From NCBI GenBank assembly GCA_947569225.1, contig CANORX010000017.1, positions 1 to 11,518 of the forward strand: a DNA stretch of 11,518 nt, read 5' to 3'. Positions 1-6,946 of the stretch are shown here, in pieces; the first letter of the stretch is position 1; each line of letters begins with the position of its first letter. The translations under genes were made by a program, and so were the position numbers. Below the pieces are notes generated by a model that was not told the origin of the DNA, ran no database searches, and worked only from the letters and a program-made list of their open reading frames with translations. This DNA comes from an uncultured Clostridia bacterium. GTDB lineage: Bacteria; Bacillota_I; Bacilli_A; RF39; UBA660.

Positions 1-45
1 ATGCCATTGATATAAATCCATTTTTTTTCACATTAGTCACATATT

Positions 46-74
46 ATTATAAGATGATTATATCATAATAAAAA
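46..74 (-). promoter_or_regulatory. Possible sigma-A promoter reading out of the left edge
   Basis: On the minus strand TTTTTA (69-74), a 17-base spacer and a perfect TATAAT (46-51) point toward the left edge. The -35 box is poor and overlaps the T-tract of the preceding terminator, so this is tentative. It would serve a minus-strand gene lying mostly outside the window. Confidence 0.3.
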
Positions 75-95
75 ACTTTTAGATAGTCTAAAAGT
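70..95 (-). terminator. Rho-independent terminator of the TPR-like gene
   Basis: A perfect 9-bp inverted repeat (ACTTTTAGA / TCTAAAAGT, 75-83 and 87-95) with a 3-base loop is followed on the minus strand by a run of T. It lies 12 bases after the stop codon of the 108-1100 gene. The stem is AT-rich but perfect. The plus-strand side is also T-rich, so it may work in both directions. Confidence 0.75.
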
Positions 96-107
96 CTTAT
101 TTTTATT

Positions 108-1100
108 TTAAGATAGTTTTAGTATGTTTTCATATTTTGTACTTACTATACTAGTTAGATTCATTTCATTCATTTTGTTTAAGATTTTAACAATACTTTT
201 TATTAGATAATAATTTTTTTCGTTTACTGCTTTGTTTACAAGGTTATCAATTTCACTAAGGTTTATGTCTATTTGTTCTTCGTTTTCTATGTTTGTAAGT
301 ATGTTTATTATAGTACTATATAAGTCTAGTTTTAGTAAATCTAATAATATACTCAGATATTCTATTTTGTGTTTATTTAAAAGATATCCTCTTATTAATG
401 TTTCTGCGGCTATATTATCTTGGTCTTTCAAGCATGTTTTTATTTTGGATAAAGTGTATGTTTTTTCTTCTGCTTGTTTCATTAGTTCAAGTAATAATGT
501 CAATGTGAAGTTATGCTTCCAATCATGGTCGGTTTTATAAAATTCTTTTAGTAAAGTAGCTGCTAAATTAAATTTATAATCTATTGCGGCTATTTTTACT
601 TCATATAATTTGTCTTCTTGACTGTTACTTGTGTCTATTCTATATTTGTATATATATTTTTCTACTATCTTTTGATAGTTTTCTGGTAATTCAATTATAC
701 AGCTTACTAAATATAGATAGAAGTATATGGTGTTTCCTCTTTTTTTTAATTTTTCATTAAAAAAGTTTAAGTATTCGTCCATATTTTTAAGTTTTACATT
801 GGCTAAGAATATTTGTAAGTCTAATTTTTGACTTTCATATCCTAGTTTTTTACATAGGTTATAGCATTTTAAAGCTTTATTATATTCTTTAGATACTATT
901 AAGCTTTTTCCATAATTAAATAGTTGTTCTAAGTAAGCGCGTTTTAAAATGTAGGCATATCCAAATTTTGATATTACCCCTTCTTTTAAAAAGTTTGATA
1001 TTTGTGATCCATTAAAATTTTTGATGATGATTTCTTCTGTTACTACTTCGTTATCTATGAATACACTAAAAAGACTTTTTAATTCTGTTTGTTTTATCAT
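108..1100 (-). CDS. TPR-like helical repeat protein, unknown function
   Basis: The 330-residue product has no signal peptide or membrane segment and should be cytoplasmic. I do not recognise a specific family. Residues about 1-55 look like a small winged-helix-like unit. From about residue 58 the protein is continuous paired helices; the stretch around 60-95 (LFNYGKSL, then EYNKALKCYNLCKKLGY) has the small/aromatic spacing of a tetratricopeptide repeat. This suggests a protein-binding scaffold, but no enzymatic motif is visible. The start is supported by a strong Shine-Dalgarno (AAGGGGAG, six to seven bases before ATG) and a promoter just upstream. It is monocistronic, with a promoter at 1133-1161 and a terminator at 70-95. 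The TPR assignment rests on pattern only; other alpha-solenoid types are possible. Confidence 0.75.
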   Translation of the reverse strand: MIKQTELKSLFSVFIDNEVVTEEIIIKNFNGSQISNFLKEGVISKFGYAYILKRAYLEQLFNYGKSLIVSKEYNKALKCYNLCKKLGYESQKLDLQIFLANVKLKNMDEYLNFFNEKLKKRGNTIYFYLYLVSCIIELPENYQKIVEKYIYKYRIDTSNSQEDKLYEVKIAAIDYKFNLAATLLKEFYKTDHDWKHNFTLTLLLELMKQAEEKTYTLSKIKTCLKDQDNIAAETLIRGYLLNKHKIEYLSILLDLLKLDLYSTIINILTNIENEEQIDINLSEIDNLVNKAVNEKNYYLIKSIVKILNKMNEMNLTSIVSTKYENILKLS

Positions 1101-1132
1101 ATTTTTCTCCCCTTTAATTTTTTACGTACTAT

Positions 1133-1161
1133 ATTTTATACTATATTTAGTTAAAAGTAAA
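1133..1161 (-). promoter_or_regulatory. Sigma-A promoter of the TPR-like gene
   Basis: TTTACT (1156-1161), a 17-base spacer and TAAAAT (1133-1138) on the minus strand, followed after about 20 bases by the GGGGAG ribosome-binding site (around 1107-1112). It lies downstream of the terminator at 1193-1222, so the TPR-like gene is insulated from the operon upstream. Confidence 0.6.
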
Positions 1162-1192
1162 GAGGAAATTGTTTTTTGTTAAAGTTTTCACT

Positions 1193-1222
1193 AAAAAAAA
1201 TATTAGGCTAGTAACCTAATAT
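1193..1222 (-). terminator. Rho-independent terminator of the lon/spoVID/ysxE unit
   Basis: An 8-bp stem (1200-1207 with 1215-1222, core TATTAGG / CCTAATA) with a 7-base loop is followed on the minus strand by an uninterrupted run of T (complement of A at 1193-1199). It lies more than 200 bases past the end of the ysxE-like gene. RNA of that unit therefore crosses the whole plus-strand gene at 1257-1451 in antisense before ending here. On the plus strand the same hairpin would lie just upstream of that small gene. Confidence 0.8.
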
Positions 1223-1256
1223 GTAGTTATTCATATATTATTTATAGGTGATGGTT

Positions 1257-1451
1257 ATGAATAAATTAAATGAGATAAAGGATATGTATAAAAATAATAG
1301 AAGGTTATTTAATATTATTTTGCTCATAGTAAATGTTGTACTTATTTTTTGGCAGGCTATATTTTCTTTGATTTTACCAACAAGAGCAAATATTTTAATT
1401 CTTTTACTTCTTATAGGTTCTCTTGTTTATCAATTAGTTAAAAACCCCTGA
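1257..1451 (+). CDS. Small two-helix membrane protein, unknown
   Basis: The product is 64 residues: a basic amphipathic N-terminus (about 1-17, including KNNRR), then two hydrophobic segments at about 18-38 and 44-59 separated by a short LPTRAN turn. It should be an integral membrane hairpin protein. No family is recognised. In-frame GTG (1248) and ATG (1251) codons exist, but the Shine-Dalgarno AGGTGA (1246-1251) is correctly spaced only for ATG at 1257, so I use that start. It is the only plus-strand gene here and the only one ending in TGA. Its last 18 bases overlap the end of the ysxE-like gene tail to tail, and the whole gene lies inside the 3' untranslated RNA of the opposing operon. 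I find no convincing plus-strand promoter. Confidence 0.7.
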   Translation: MNKLNEIKDMYKNNRRLFNIILLIVNVVLIFWQAIFSLILPTRANILILLLLIGSLVYQLVKNP

Positions 1452-2285
1452 TTTAATTAGTTCGTTTGTTCTGTATGTGTAGTCTAACATTTCACTTACT
1501 TCTTTGACTTTATCATATTCTTTAGTATTTTCTTCAATTTTTTTGGGCATGCTTATCATTATGTAAAATAGTTTTATTTCTTCTTCTGTAAGTTTGAATG
1601 TTTCGTTATATGTTTTAAGTAATTCTGTGAAGTTTAGTTTTTTGTAATCACTTTTATAGAATTTATATATATCAAGTATAGGTGTATCAACCAAATAGTT
1701 ATCCCAACTTATTATTATATTATCTCCCCTGATAAAGTTTTCATTTTTTAAGTTGTTATGGACAATAGTTACTCTTTCTTTTGTTTTTTCACTTACTAGT
1801 TTATACCAAGCGTTTAGTTCTTTTTCAATGTATATAAGATTAGAGTTAATTATGGAGAAGTTTCTTGCTAGTAGATAGGAACTTGGTGACATGTATACTT
1901 CTCCATCTATTTTTTTTATTATGTTATTATAGTAATCTTTAAGATAGTCTACGTTATCTATTAATGTGTTGTATATTTCTTTGTATTTTTTTTTGCTTAC
2001 GTTTTTATAAAATGTTGTTTTGTAATGGAGGTCTGCTACTGTTTTTATGAATGTAGTGTCATTTAGGTCGTCTTCGTAAAATGGTAAGGTATCTTCGTAA
2101 TACCTATATTTTATTTCGTCTTTGGTTTCTTCTATTATTTTTGGATAGTTATTGAAGTCTCTAGTGTTTAGATAATCAAACAAACTGTTTAAATTCTTTC
2201 TTTTTGTTTTTACTACTATTTTTTCTTCGTCATTTTCATATATTTTGGCTTTTCCCCTGATAATAATTTTATTTATCTTCTTCAT
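1434..2285 (-). CDS. ysxE: YsxE-like / CotS-family spore coat kinase-fold protein
   Basis: The 283-residue protein resembles the aminoglycoside/choline-kinase fold family that includes the spore coat proteins CotS and YsxE. Visible landmarks are ADLHYKTTFYK (84-94), the LH..T element of the family; a Brenner-type loop HNNLKNEN (176-183); and a metal-loop-like ISWDNYLVDTPILDIYKF (192-209). The catalytic Asp of the usual H.D....N loop is Asn178 here, so it may be a pseudokinase, as many coat-associated members appear to be. It directly follows the spoVID-like gene and overlaps it by 17 bases, matching the spoVID-ysxE order of Bacillus. I see no good Shine-Dalgarno before the ATG, which suggests translational coupling. 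The likely role is assembly of the spore coat on the forespore surface. The assignment relies on motifs plus neighbourhood. Confidence 0.7.
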   Translation of the reverse strand: MKKINKIIIRGKAKIYENDEEKIVVKTKRKNLNSLFDYLNTRDFNNYPKIIEETKDEIKYRYYEDTLPFYEDDLNDTTFIKTVADLHYKTTFYKNVSKKKYKEIYNTLIDNVDYLKDYYNNIIKKIDGEVYMSPSSYLLARNFSIINSNLIYIEKELNAWYKLVSEKTKERVTIVHNNLKNENFIRGDNIIISWDNYLVDTPILDIYKFYKSDYKKLNFTELLKTYNETFKLTEEEIKLFYIMISMPKKIEENTKEYDKVKEVSEMLDYTYRTNELIKSGVFN

Positions 2286-3015
2286 TTAAATTATTTATAA
2301 ATGGTATTACTATTTTGTCTCCGATGTTTATGTTTTCTAGGTTGTTGTATTCGTTAAGTGTATCTAAAGTAACATTATATTTTATTGCTATGCTTTCTAT
2401 TGTGTCTTCTTCTCTCATTATGTAAACTTTGTATTTATAAAATGATTCATCTTTTGTCATTCCACTTATTATACTGTTTATGCTAGCTTCTGCTTCTTTT
2501 TTGTCTATGATGTTTATTGTTTCTTCTTTTATTTCTTCTTTTTCTTCTTCTATCATAAGTTCATTATGGAAGGCAGTATCTTCTGTTTCAGGTATGTTTT
2601 CTAGTATTTCTTCAACTGACTCCATTATTTCCTCCTCACTTTCTTTTTCTGTAGGTTCTTCTAGTGTTTCTTCTACATTTAGAAATTCTTCTACTTCTAT
2701 TTCATGGTAGTCTAGGTTTAAAGCCATTTTTAAATGTAATATGTCTTTTTCGACTTCATAGTTAAAGTCTTTTATTGTTAGGTTTATTGAACTTTTGTCT
2801 ATTAGACTTGAAAGCGCGATTGAAAATGGGATTGTGAACATGAAGTCTTCTCTTTCTATTGATGATTTTGTTATTTTGTATTCTCCACTTATGTCAAAGT
2901 ATCCTTCTATGACATCGTCTAGTATTTTGTAATCATGGGTTAGTGATATGTCTGTTATTTCTGATATCATAGTTTTCATGATGCAATCCTTTTTAAATTC
3001 TATTAATTGATTCAT
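2269..3015 (-). CDS. spoVID: SpoVID-like spore coat morphogenetic protein with LysM
   Basis: The 248-residue protein is built like SpoVID. The N-terminal beta-rich domain is at about 15-105; DDVIEGYFDISGEYK (33-47), a TIPFSIAL strand (61-68) and INLTIKDFNYEV (77-88) match the SpoVID/SPOCS pattern as I recall it from Bacillus. A strongly acidic linker is at about 106-170. A single C-terminal LysM is at about 194-240 (YIMREEDTIESIAIKYNV ... INIGDKIVIPF). In Bacillus SpoVID anchors the coat around the forespore together with SpoIVA and SafA, and its LysM reads peptidoglycan precursors. This version is less than half the length of the Bacillus protein, mainly in the linker. The ATG is set by AAAGGAGTG (3023-3031). 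That site sits inside a hairpin and behind a sigma-E-like promoter. The next gene is ysxE-like. Confidence 0.8.
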   Translation of the reverse strand: MNQLIEFKKDCIMKTMISEITDISLTHDYKILDDVIEGYFDISGEYKITKSSIEREDFMFTIPFSIALSSLIDKSSINLTIKDFNYEVEKDILHLKMALNLDYHEIEVEEFLNVEETLEEPTEKESEEEIMESVEEILENIPETEDTAFHNELMIEEEKEEIKEETINIIDKKEAEASINSIISGMTKDESFYKYKVYIMREEDTIESIAIKYNVTLDTLNEYNNLENINIGDKIVIPFINNLNEEDK

Positions 3016-3021
3016 ATTAAA

Positions 3022-3057
3022 ACACTCCTTTCATGCTTAATTGTATGAAAAGAGTGT
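3022..3057 (-). promoter_or_regulatory. Hairpin masking the spoVID ribosome-binding site
   Basis: A 13-bp inverted repeat with one G-T wobble (3022-3034 with 3045-3057) has a 10-base loop. The downstream arm on the minus strand contains the entire AAAGGAGTG Shine-Dalgarno of the spoVID-like gene, and TTTT follows it. In RNA read through from lon this could act as a weak intrinsic terminator and as a translation block. It starts six bases after the stop codon of the 85-codon gene. Confidence 0.7.
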
Positions 3058-3068
3058 GTTTGTTATGC
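3040..3068 (-). promoter_or_regulatory. Sigma-E-like sporulation promoter of spoVID-ysxE
   Basis: On the minus strand GCATAAC (3062-3068), a 14-base spacer and CATACAAT (3040-3047) match the mother-cell sigma-E pattern (-35 near GMATATT, about 14 bases, -10 CATACA.T). The -10 box is complete and five of seven -35 bases agree. RNA would start near 3033, inside the hairpin of the previous entry. Transcription of a SpoVID-like gene by sigma-E agrees with its known timing in Bacillus. Confidence 0.6.
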
Positions 3069-3320
3069 GACTTTTTTTAATGTGTGCGTGTTTTCTTTAC
3101 TTATGTTTATGTAGTTGTTATTTTTTAGTTCTTCTAATAGTTTGTCTTTTAATTGTCCTAATTCTTCTAATTTAATTTGTGTTTTGAATTCGTCATTTAG
3201 TATAGCATATGTTCTTACATGTGGATGAATGTCTGAGCCTTGATAGATTTCATATGCTAATGTTTGTATTTCTCCTTCGTAAAGCATTTCAATTAGTTTT
3301 GTTTGTTTACCTTTTACCAT
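3063..3320 (-). CDS. Unknown 85-residue protein coupled to lon
   Basis: The small, soluble, charged product has no signal or membrane segment. Residues about 5-50 look like a mixed alpha/beta unit (KLIEMLYEGEIQTLAYEIYQ, then HVRTYAILNDEF). A lysine/glutamate-rich helix follows at about 51-68. I do not recognise a family. The ATG overlaps the end of lon by 14 bases and is preceded by GGGGAGAT at good spacing, so it is probably translated with lon from the same RNA. The tight coupling suggests a link to Lon, such as an adaptor or co-regulated partner, but nothing in the sequence shows this directly. The Bacillus neighbour of lon, the GTPase ysxC, is absent at this position. Confidence 0.7.
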   Translation of the reverse strand: MVKGKQTKLIEMLYEGEIQTLAYEIYQGSDIHPHVRTYAILNDEFKTQIKLEELGQLKDKLLEELKNNNYINISKENTHTLKKVA

Positions 3321-5646
3321 TTTTTACATCTCCCCATATGTCTTGATAGATTTCTTTGTAATTGCTCACCTGTATAAATTGTACTTTGTTTTGTATGTCT
3401 TTGTCAAGTTTAAATATGTCTCTTTTGTTATATTTTGATACATATATTTTGTTTATTCCTTCTCTTATTGCCGCTAGGGATTTTTCTCTTAGGCCACCTA
3501 TTGGTAATATATCACCTAATAGAGTTATTTCTCCTGTCATTGATATGTTACTTGGTATTCCTTTGTTTAGTAAGTGGCTTAGTATTGTAGTCGTAATTAT
3601 TATTCCTGCTGAAGGGCCGTCTTTGGGTATAGCTCCTTCTCTAAAGTTAATGTGGAATGTTTTGTTTAAGTTTTCTTTTTTTATTTTAAAGTATGTTTGA
3701 TTAGCTTTTATGTAACTAAGGGCTATTTTTATACTTTCTTCTATTACTTCTCCTAAGGAGCCTGAGGTGATGAATTCTTCTTTTCCTTCATAACTTGTTA
3801 CTTCTATTTCTAATATTTCTCCACCATATGGAGTGTATGCTAAACCTTTTGCGTAGCCTTTTTGTTTACTAAATGTTTTTATGTCTTTTGGATATTTTTC
3901 ATATCCTAAGTATTCTATTATGTTTTCTTCATCTATTATTATTTCTTCTATTTTTTTGTTTTCTTTTTTGTGTTTTAAGATTATTTTTCTTATTATTTTA
4001 TTTATTAGTCTGTCTAGGTCTCTTACTCCACTTTCTTTGGTGTATGAGTCTATTATTTTGTTTAGTGCACCACTTGTGAATGTTATGTTTGCATCTTCTA
4101 ATCCGTTTTTGTTTTTTGCGTTTGGGATAAGATATTCTAAGGCAATTATGGCTTTTTCATAGGGAAGATATGATTCTACTTCTATTATTTCTAGTCTGTC
4201 TAATAATACATAAGGTATTAGGTTTTTGTCGTTTGCTGTTATTATCCATGTTACATTACTTAAGTCTACGTTTTCTTCTATGTATGCGTCTACAAATTCT
4301 TTGTTTGATTTTATGTCTAATAAGTCTAGTAGTGCATCTCTTGGGTCTCCTTTGTAGTCAGTTCCTAGTTTGTCTATTTCGTCTAATAGTATTAATGGGT
4401 TTTTACTTTTTGCTTTTATTAGGGCTTTTATTATTTTTCCTGGTTCGCTTCCAACATATGTTTTTCTGTGTCCTAGTAATTCTGCTGGGTCATTTATTCC
4501 GCCTAAGCTTATTTTTACGAAGTCTTTGTTTAGTGAGGCAGCTATGCTTTCTGCCATAGATGTTTTTCCTACTCCAGGAGGTCCTACTAAGCATATTATA
4601 GGACTGTTTATGTTTTTTCCACTGTCCATTACACTTATGTATTCTAGTATTCTTGTTTTTACTTCTTCTAATCCATAGTGTGTTTTGTTTAAATTTTCTT
4701 CTACTTCTTTTAAGTCTGTTGTTGTTTGTTTTAATATGCCCCATGGTATTGATATTAGATAGTCTATGTATGACATTATTACACCTATTTCTGGACTGCT
4801 TTCTGGTGTTAGTTCGTATCTTTTTAGTTCGTATTCTATTCTTTTTGTTATGCGAGGTGGTATTTTTCTTCCTTGTATTTGATTTGTTATTTTTTCTATG
4901 TATTCTGTTTTGTTATCTTTTTCTCCTAGTTCTTCTTTAATGGCTTTTATTTTTTCTTTTAGTATCATTTCTTTTTGCATTTCATCTATGTTTCTTTTTA
5001 GTGTTAGTTCTATTTTGCTTTCTATTTCTAGTATGGCAAGTTCTATATTGATTTCAGTTATTAGTTTTTTTGCTCTAGATTTTCTGTTTAAGTCTAACAT
5101 AAATGATTGCTTTTTTTCATTAGATAGAGGTATAAAGTTTGCTATGTAATCTGTTATTTTGTCTAAGTCTGTTATGTTTTTTATTTTACTTAATATAGCA
5201 TTTGATATATACGGGTTTATGCTTATGTATTTTTCTAATTCTTCTATTAGTTTTCTTAGTAGTGCTGTTTCTTCTATTTCGTTATATTCTTCTTTTGCAG
5301 CATCTATTATTATGCTTTGTAATACGTCTTTTTCGTTAGAGTAATTTATGTAGTTTAATACTTTTACACGTTTGATACCTGTTAGTATTATTCTTGTTTT
5401 TCCATTTGGAAGTTCTATGTTGCTTGTTACTTTTGCAACTACTCCTACTTTTGGTAAGTCTGTTGTGTCTGGGCTTTCTTCTAAGCCATTTATTGGTGTT
5501 ACTATTAGTACTTCACTATTATGATATAGTTTAGATATGTCTAATACTTTTTTTGTTATATCGTTATTTAATTCTATTCTAGCGTCTTCGTGAGGTAACA
5601 ATACGAGACCTTTAAGTAAAATTACTGGTAAGTTGTTATTTGTCAA
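3307..5646 (-). CDS. lon: ATP-dependent Lon protease (LonA type)
   Basis: Lon degrades misfolded and regulatory proteins in the cytoplasm using ATP. The 779 residues have the normal LonA layout and length. The N-terminal LAN substrate domain is at about 5-190 (starting PVILLKGLVLLPHE). A coiled helical region is at about 190-300. The AAA+ module follows, with Walker A GPPGVGKT (355-362), Walker B LILLDEID (418-425), sensor-1 ITAND (469-473) and an arginine-finger-type LLDR (481-484). The C-terminal protease has the catalytic pair Ser679 in KDGPSAG and Lys722 in GGLREKSLAA. No key residue is missing. The start codon is TTG (5644-5646), chosen because a near-ideal GGAGGTGA lies at correct spacing and the LAN domain begins at once. 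A sigma-A promoter precedes it. I see no CIRCE element or CtsR heptamer repeat, so the usual Bacillota heat-shock control is not evident. Confidence 0.97.
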   Translation of the reverse strand: MTNNNLPVILLKGLVLLPHEDARIELNNDITKKVLDISKLYHNSEVLIVTPINGLEESPDTTDLPKVGVVAKVTSNIELPNGKTRIILTGIKRVKVLNYINYSNEKDVLQSIIIDAAKEEYNEIEETALLRKLIEELEKYISINPYISNAILSKIKNITDLDKITDYIANFIPLSNEKKQSFMLDLNRKSRAKKLITEINIELAILEIESKIELTLKRNIDEMQKEMILKEKIKAIKEELGEKDNKTEYIEKITNQIQGRKIPPRITKRIEYELKRYELTPESSPEIGVIMSYIDYLISIPWGILKQTTTDLKEVEENLNKTHYGLEEVKTRILEYISVMDSGKNINSPIICLVGPPGVGKTSMAESIAASLNKDFVKISLGGINDPAELLGHRKTYVGSEPGKIIKALIKAKSKNPLILLDEIDKLGTDYKGDPRDALLDLLDIKSNKEFVDAYIEENVDLSNVTWIITANDKNLIPYVLLDRLEIIEVESYLPYEKAIIALEYLIPNAKNKNGLEDANITFTSGALNKIIDSYTKESGVRDLDRLINKIIRKIILKHKKENKKIEEIIIDEENIIEYLGYEKYPKDIKTFSKQKGYAKGLAYTPYGGEILEIEVTSYEGKEEFITSGSLGEVIEESIKIALSYIKANQTYFKIKKENLNKTFHINFREGAIPKDGPSAGIIITTTILSHLLNKGIPSNISMTGEITLLGDILPIGGLREKSLAAIREGINKIYVSKYNKRDIFKLDKDIQNKVQFIQVSNYKEIYQDIWGDVKNGKR

Positions 5647-5670
5647 TTTGTCACCTCCAATTGGCTTTTT

Positions 5671-5699
5671 ATTATAAGTATTTTATTCTCTCTTGTCCA
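5671..5699 (-). promoter_or_regulatory. Sigma-A promoter of lon
   Basis: TGGACA (5694-5699), a 17-base spacer and a perfect TATAAT (5671-5676) on the minus strand. The transcript would have a short leader, with the GGAGGTGA site beginning about ten bases after the start point. This is one of the best-matched promoters in the window. Confidence 0.75.
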
Positions 5700-5781
5700 C
5701 CTATTTTTGTGTTTTTTTTAATATATTTTTTAGTTGGACTTTTTATGATATTAAACAAAAATTTTGATTGTTAAATAATGG

Positions 5782-5824
5782 AAAAAGTCAAGTATAAAAT
5801 GTGTTATTTATCTCTTGACTTTTT
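5782..5824 (-). terminator. Terminator downstream of holA
   Basis: A perfect 11-bp inverted repeat (AAAAAGTCAAG at 5782-5792, CTTGACTTTTT at 5814-5824) with a 21-base loop lies 19 bases after the holA stop codon. The T-tract on the minus strand is part of the stem; the plus-strand side is also followed by T-rich sequence. It separates holA from the lon promoter. Confidence 0.65.
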
Positions 5825-5843
5825 GTTTTTTTTGTTTATTGTT

Positions 5844-6776
5844 TTATAATTCTAGGAAAAATGTTTCTAGTGAATTTGTTTTGTCAATTATTCCTGTTTT
5901 TATTTTTATGTCTATTTCACTTAGTTTGTATAGAAGTTCTAGTATTTTTTCTTTTTTGATGTTTCTGCTATTTTCTAATGATAGTTCTACTCTGTAGTGA
6001 TGTTCTTTTAAAGAGGCAGCTATTTTGTATTTATCCATACCTGTTTCATTAAGTACACGCGCTTGATACATGAGTCTAAATTGATTTGCTAGAAGTATTA
6101 ATATGACTGTGGGTTCTTCTTTTTCTTCAATTAGTTTTTTATATAAGGTGAAGGCTTCTTTTTTGTTTCTTTTTACTACGCTGTCAACTAGTTTGAATAT
6201 GTTGTTTTCTTCATATTTTGTTATGACTTTTTTTACGTCTTCTATGGTGATAATTTTGGTGTCATATTTATATATTTCTAGTTTTTCTAATTCACTGTTT
6301 ATGACTTTTGTGTTGTTTTTTAGCCTGTTTATGATTTCGTTTGTAGCGTTTTTGTCTATTTTGTATTCTTTGTTTTCAAAGTAGTTGTTTATGTAATTGT
6401 TTATGTTTTTTTCATCGGGTAATTTGAATTCTTTTATTGTAGCTTTTTCTTTTAGTGCTTTTACTAGTTTTTTTCTTTCATCTAGTTTGTCAGTGATTAT
6501 TTTAAAGATTAGTATTGCATTTTCGTTTGGTTTTTTTATGTAATTTTCAAAGCTAGTGTTTTCTAATGTGCTTTTACTAGTTAAGAAGTCTGATTCATTA
6601 ACTACAATTACTTTTTTGTTTCCAAACAGGTCAAAGTATCCTGCTTCTTCTATGACGTCTTCTATTTTACATTCGTTATAGTTGTATGTTATTTTGTCTT
6701 CTATTTTTTCTTTTTTTAGTATGTTTTCTATGTAGTTATTTATTTCTGTTTCGTTTTCTCCAAATAGTATATACAT
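5844..6776 (-). CDS. holA: DNA polymerase III subunit delta (clamp-loader wrench)
   Basis: HolA/YqeN opens the beta sliding clamp as part of the clamp loader in DNA replication. The 310 residues match the family's usual length. The N-terminal domain opens with MYILFGENET and carries EEAGYFDLFGNKKVIVV (about 44-60), the delta counterpart of the AAA+ core. The helical collar is at the C-terminus, with the diagnostic stretch NIFKLVDSVV ... EEPTVILILLANQFRLMYQAR (about 193-240). No Walker A is present, as expected, because delta does not bind ATP. The ATG is set by AGGTGAT four bases upstream. Its usual Bacillota neighbours comEC and rpsT are not adjacent; membrane and surface genes lie upstream and lon downstream. 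Promoters lie at 6821-6829 and 6898-6926 and a terminator at 5782-5824, so it is probably transcribed alone. Confidence 0.92.
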   Translation of the reverse strand: MYILFGENETEINNYIENILKKEKIEDKITYNYNECKIEDVIEEAGYFDLFGNKKVIVVNESDFLTSKSTLENTSFENYIKKPNENAILIFKIITDKLDERKKLVKALKEKATIKEFKLPDEKNINNYINNYFENKEYKIDKNATNEIINRLKNNTKVINSELEKLEIYKYDTKIITIEDVKKVITKYEENNIFKLVDSVVKRNKKEAFTLYKKLIEEKEEPTVILILLANQFRLMYQARVLNETGMDKYKIAASLKEHHYRVELSLENSRNIKKEKILELLYKLSEIDIKIKTGIIDKTNSLETFFLEL

Positions 6777-6820
6777 TTTATCACCTGTTATTCACTTCAT
6801 TTATTTCTTTTCTATTTTTA

Positions 6821-6829
6821 ATTGTAACA
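6821..6829 (-). promoter_or_regulatory. Extended -10 promoter proximal to holA
   Basis: TGTTACAAT on the minus strand is an extended -10 (TG, one base, TACAAT). No good -35 box is present at the right spacing. The transcript would carry a leader of about 40 bases before the holA ATG. Confidence 0.45.
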
Positions 6830-6897
6830 AATTTTTGACAAAAAGTCTTTATATTTTATTGTTAATATTTATTCTTATTGGTAATGGTAATAAAAGT

Positions 6898-6926
6898 ATA
6901 ATAGTATATTTTGATAATTATGACAA
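6898..6926 (-). promoter_or_regulatory. Distal sigma-A promoter of holA
   Basis: TTGTCA (6921-6926), a 17-base spacer and TATTAT (6898-6903) on the minus strand. It begins about 20 bases after the stop codon of the surface-protein gene, so holA may have two tandem promoters. Confidence 0.55.
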
Positions 6927-6946
6927 AAATCTATTTTTATTTCAAT

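Noticed and set aside
1..21. Start of a minus-strand gene (ATG at 19-21 reading MDLYQWH) at the left edge
   Set aside because: Only seven codons are visible and there is no convincing ribosome-binding site.
4490..4744. 84-codon minus-strand frame rich in Lys and Arg
   Set aside because: It is an out-of-frame shadow inside the intact AAA+ region of lon.
3362..5344. Many plus-strand open frames rich in Leu, Phe, Ser and Ile opposite lon
   Set aside because: They are complements of lon codons, lack ribosome-binding sites and look like membrane protein only because of the T-rich strand.
5647..5780. Heat-shock operators (CIRCE or CtsR repeat) before lon
   Set aside because: No inverted TTAGCACTC pair and no tandem GGTCAAA heptamers are present.
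5815..5850. Plus-strand TTGACT and TATAAT boxes after holA
   Set aside because: The spacer is 24 bases, too long for a sigma-A promoter, and no plus-strand gene follows.
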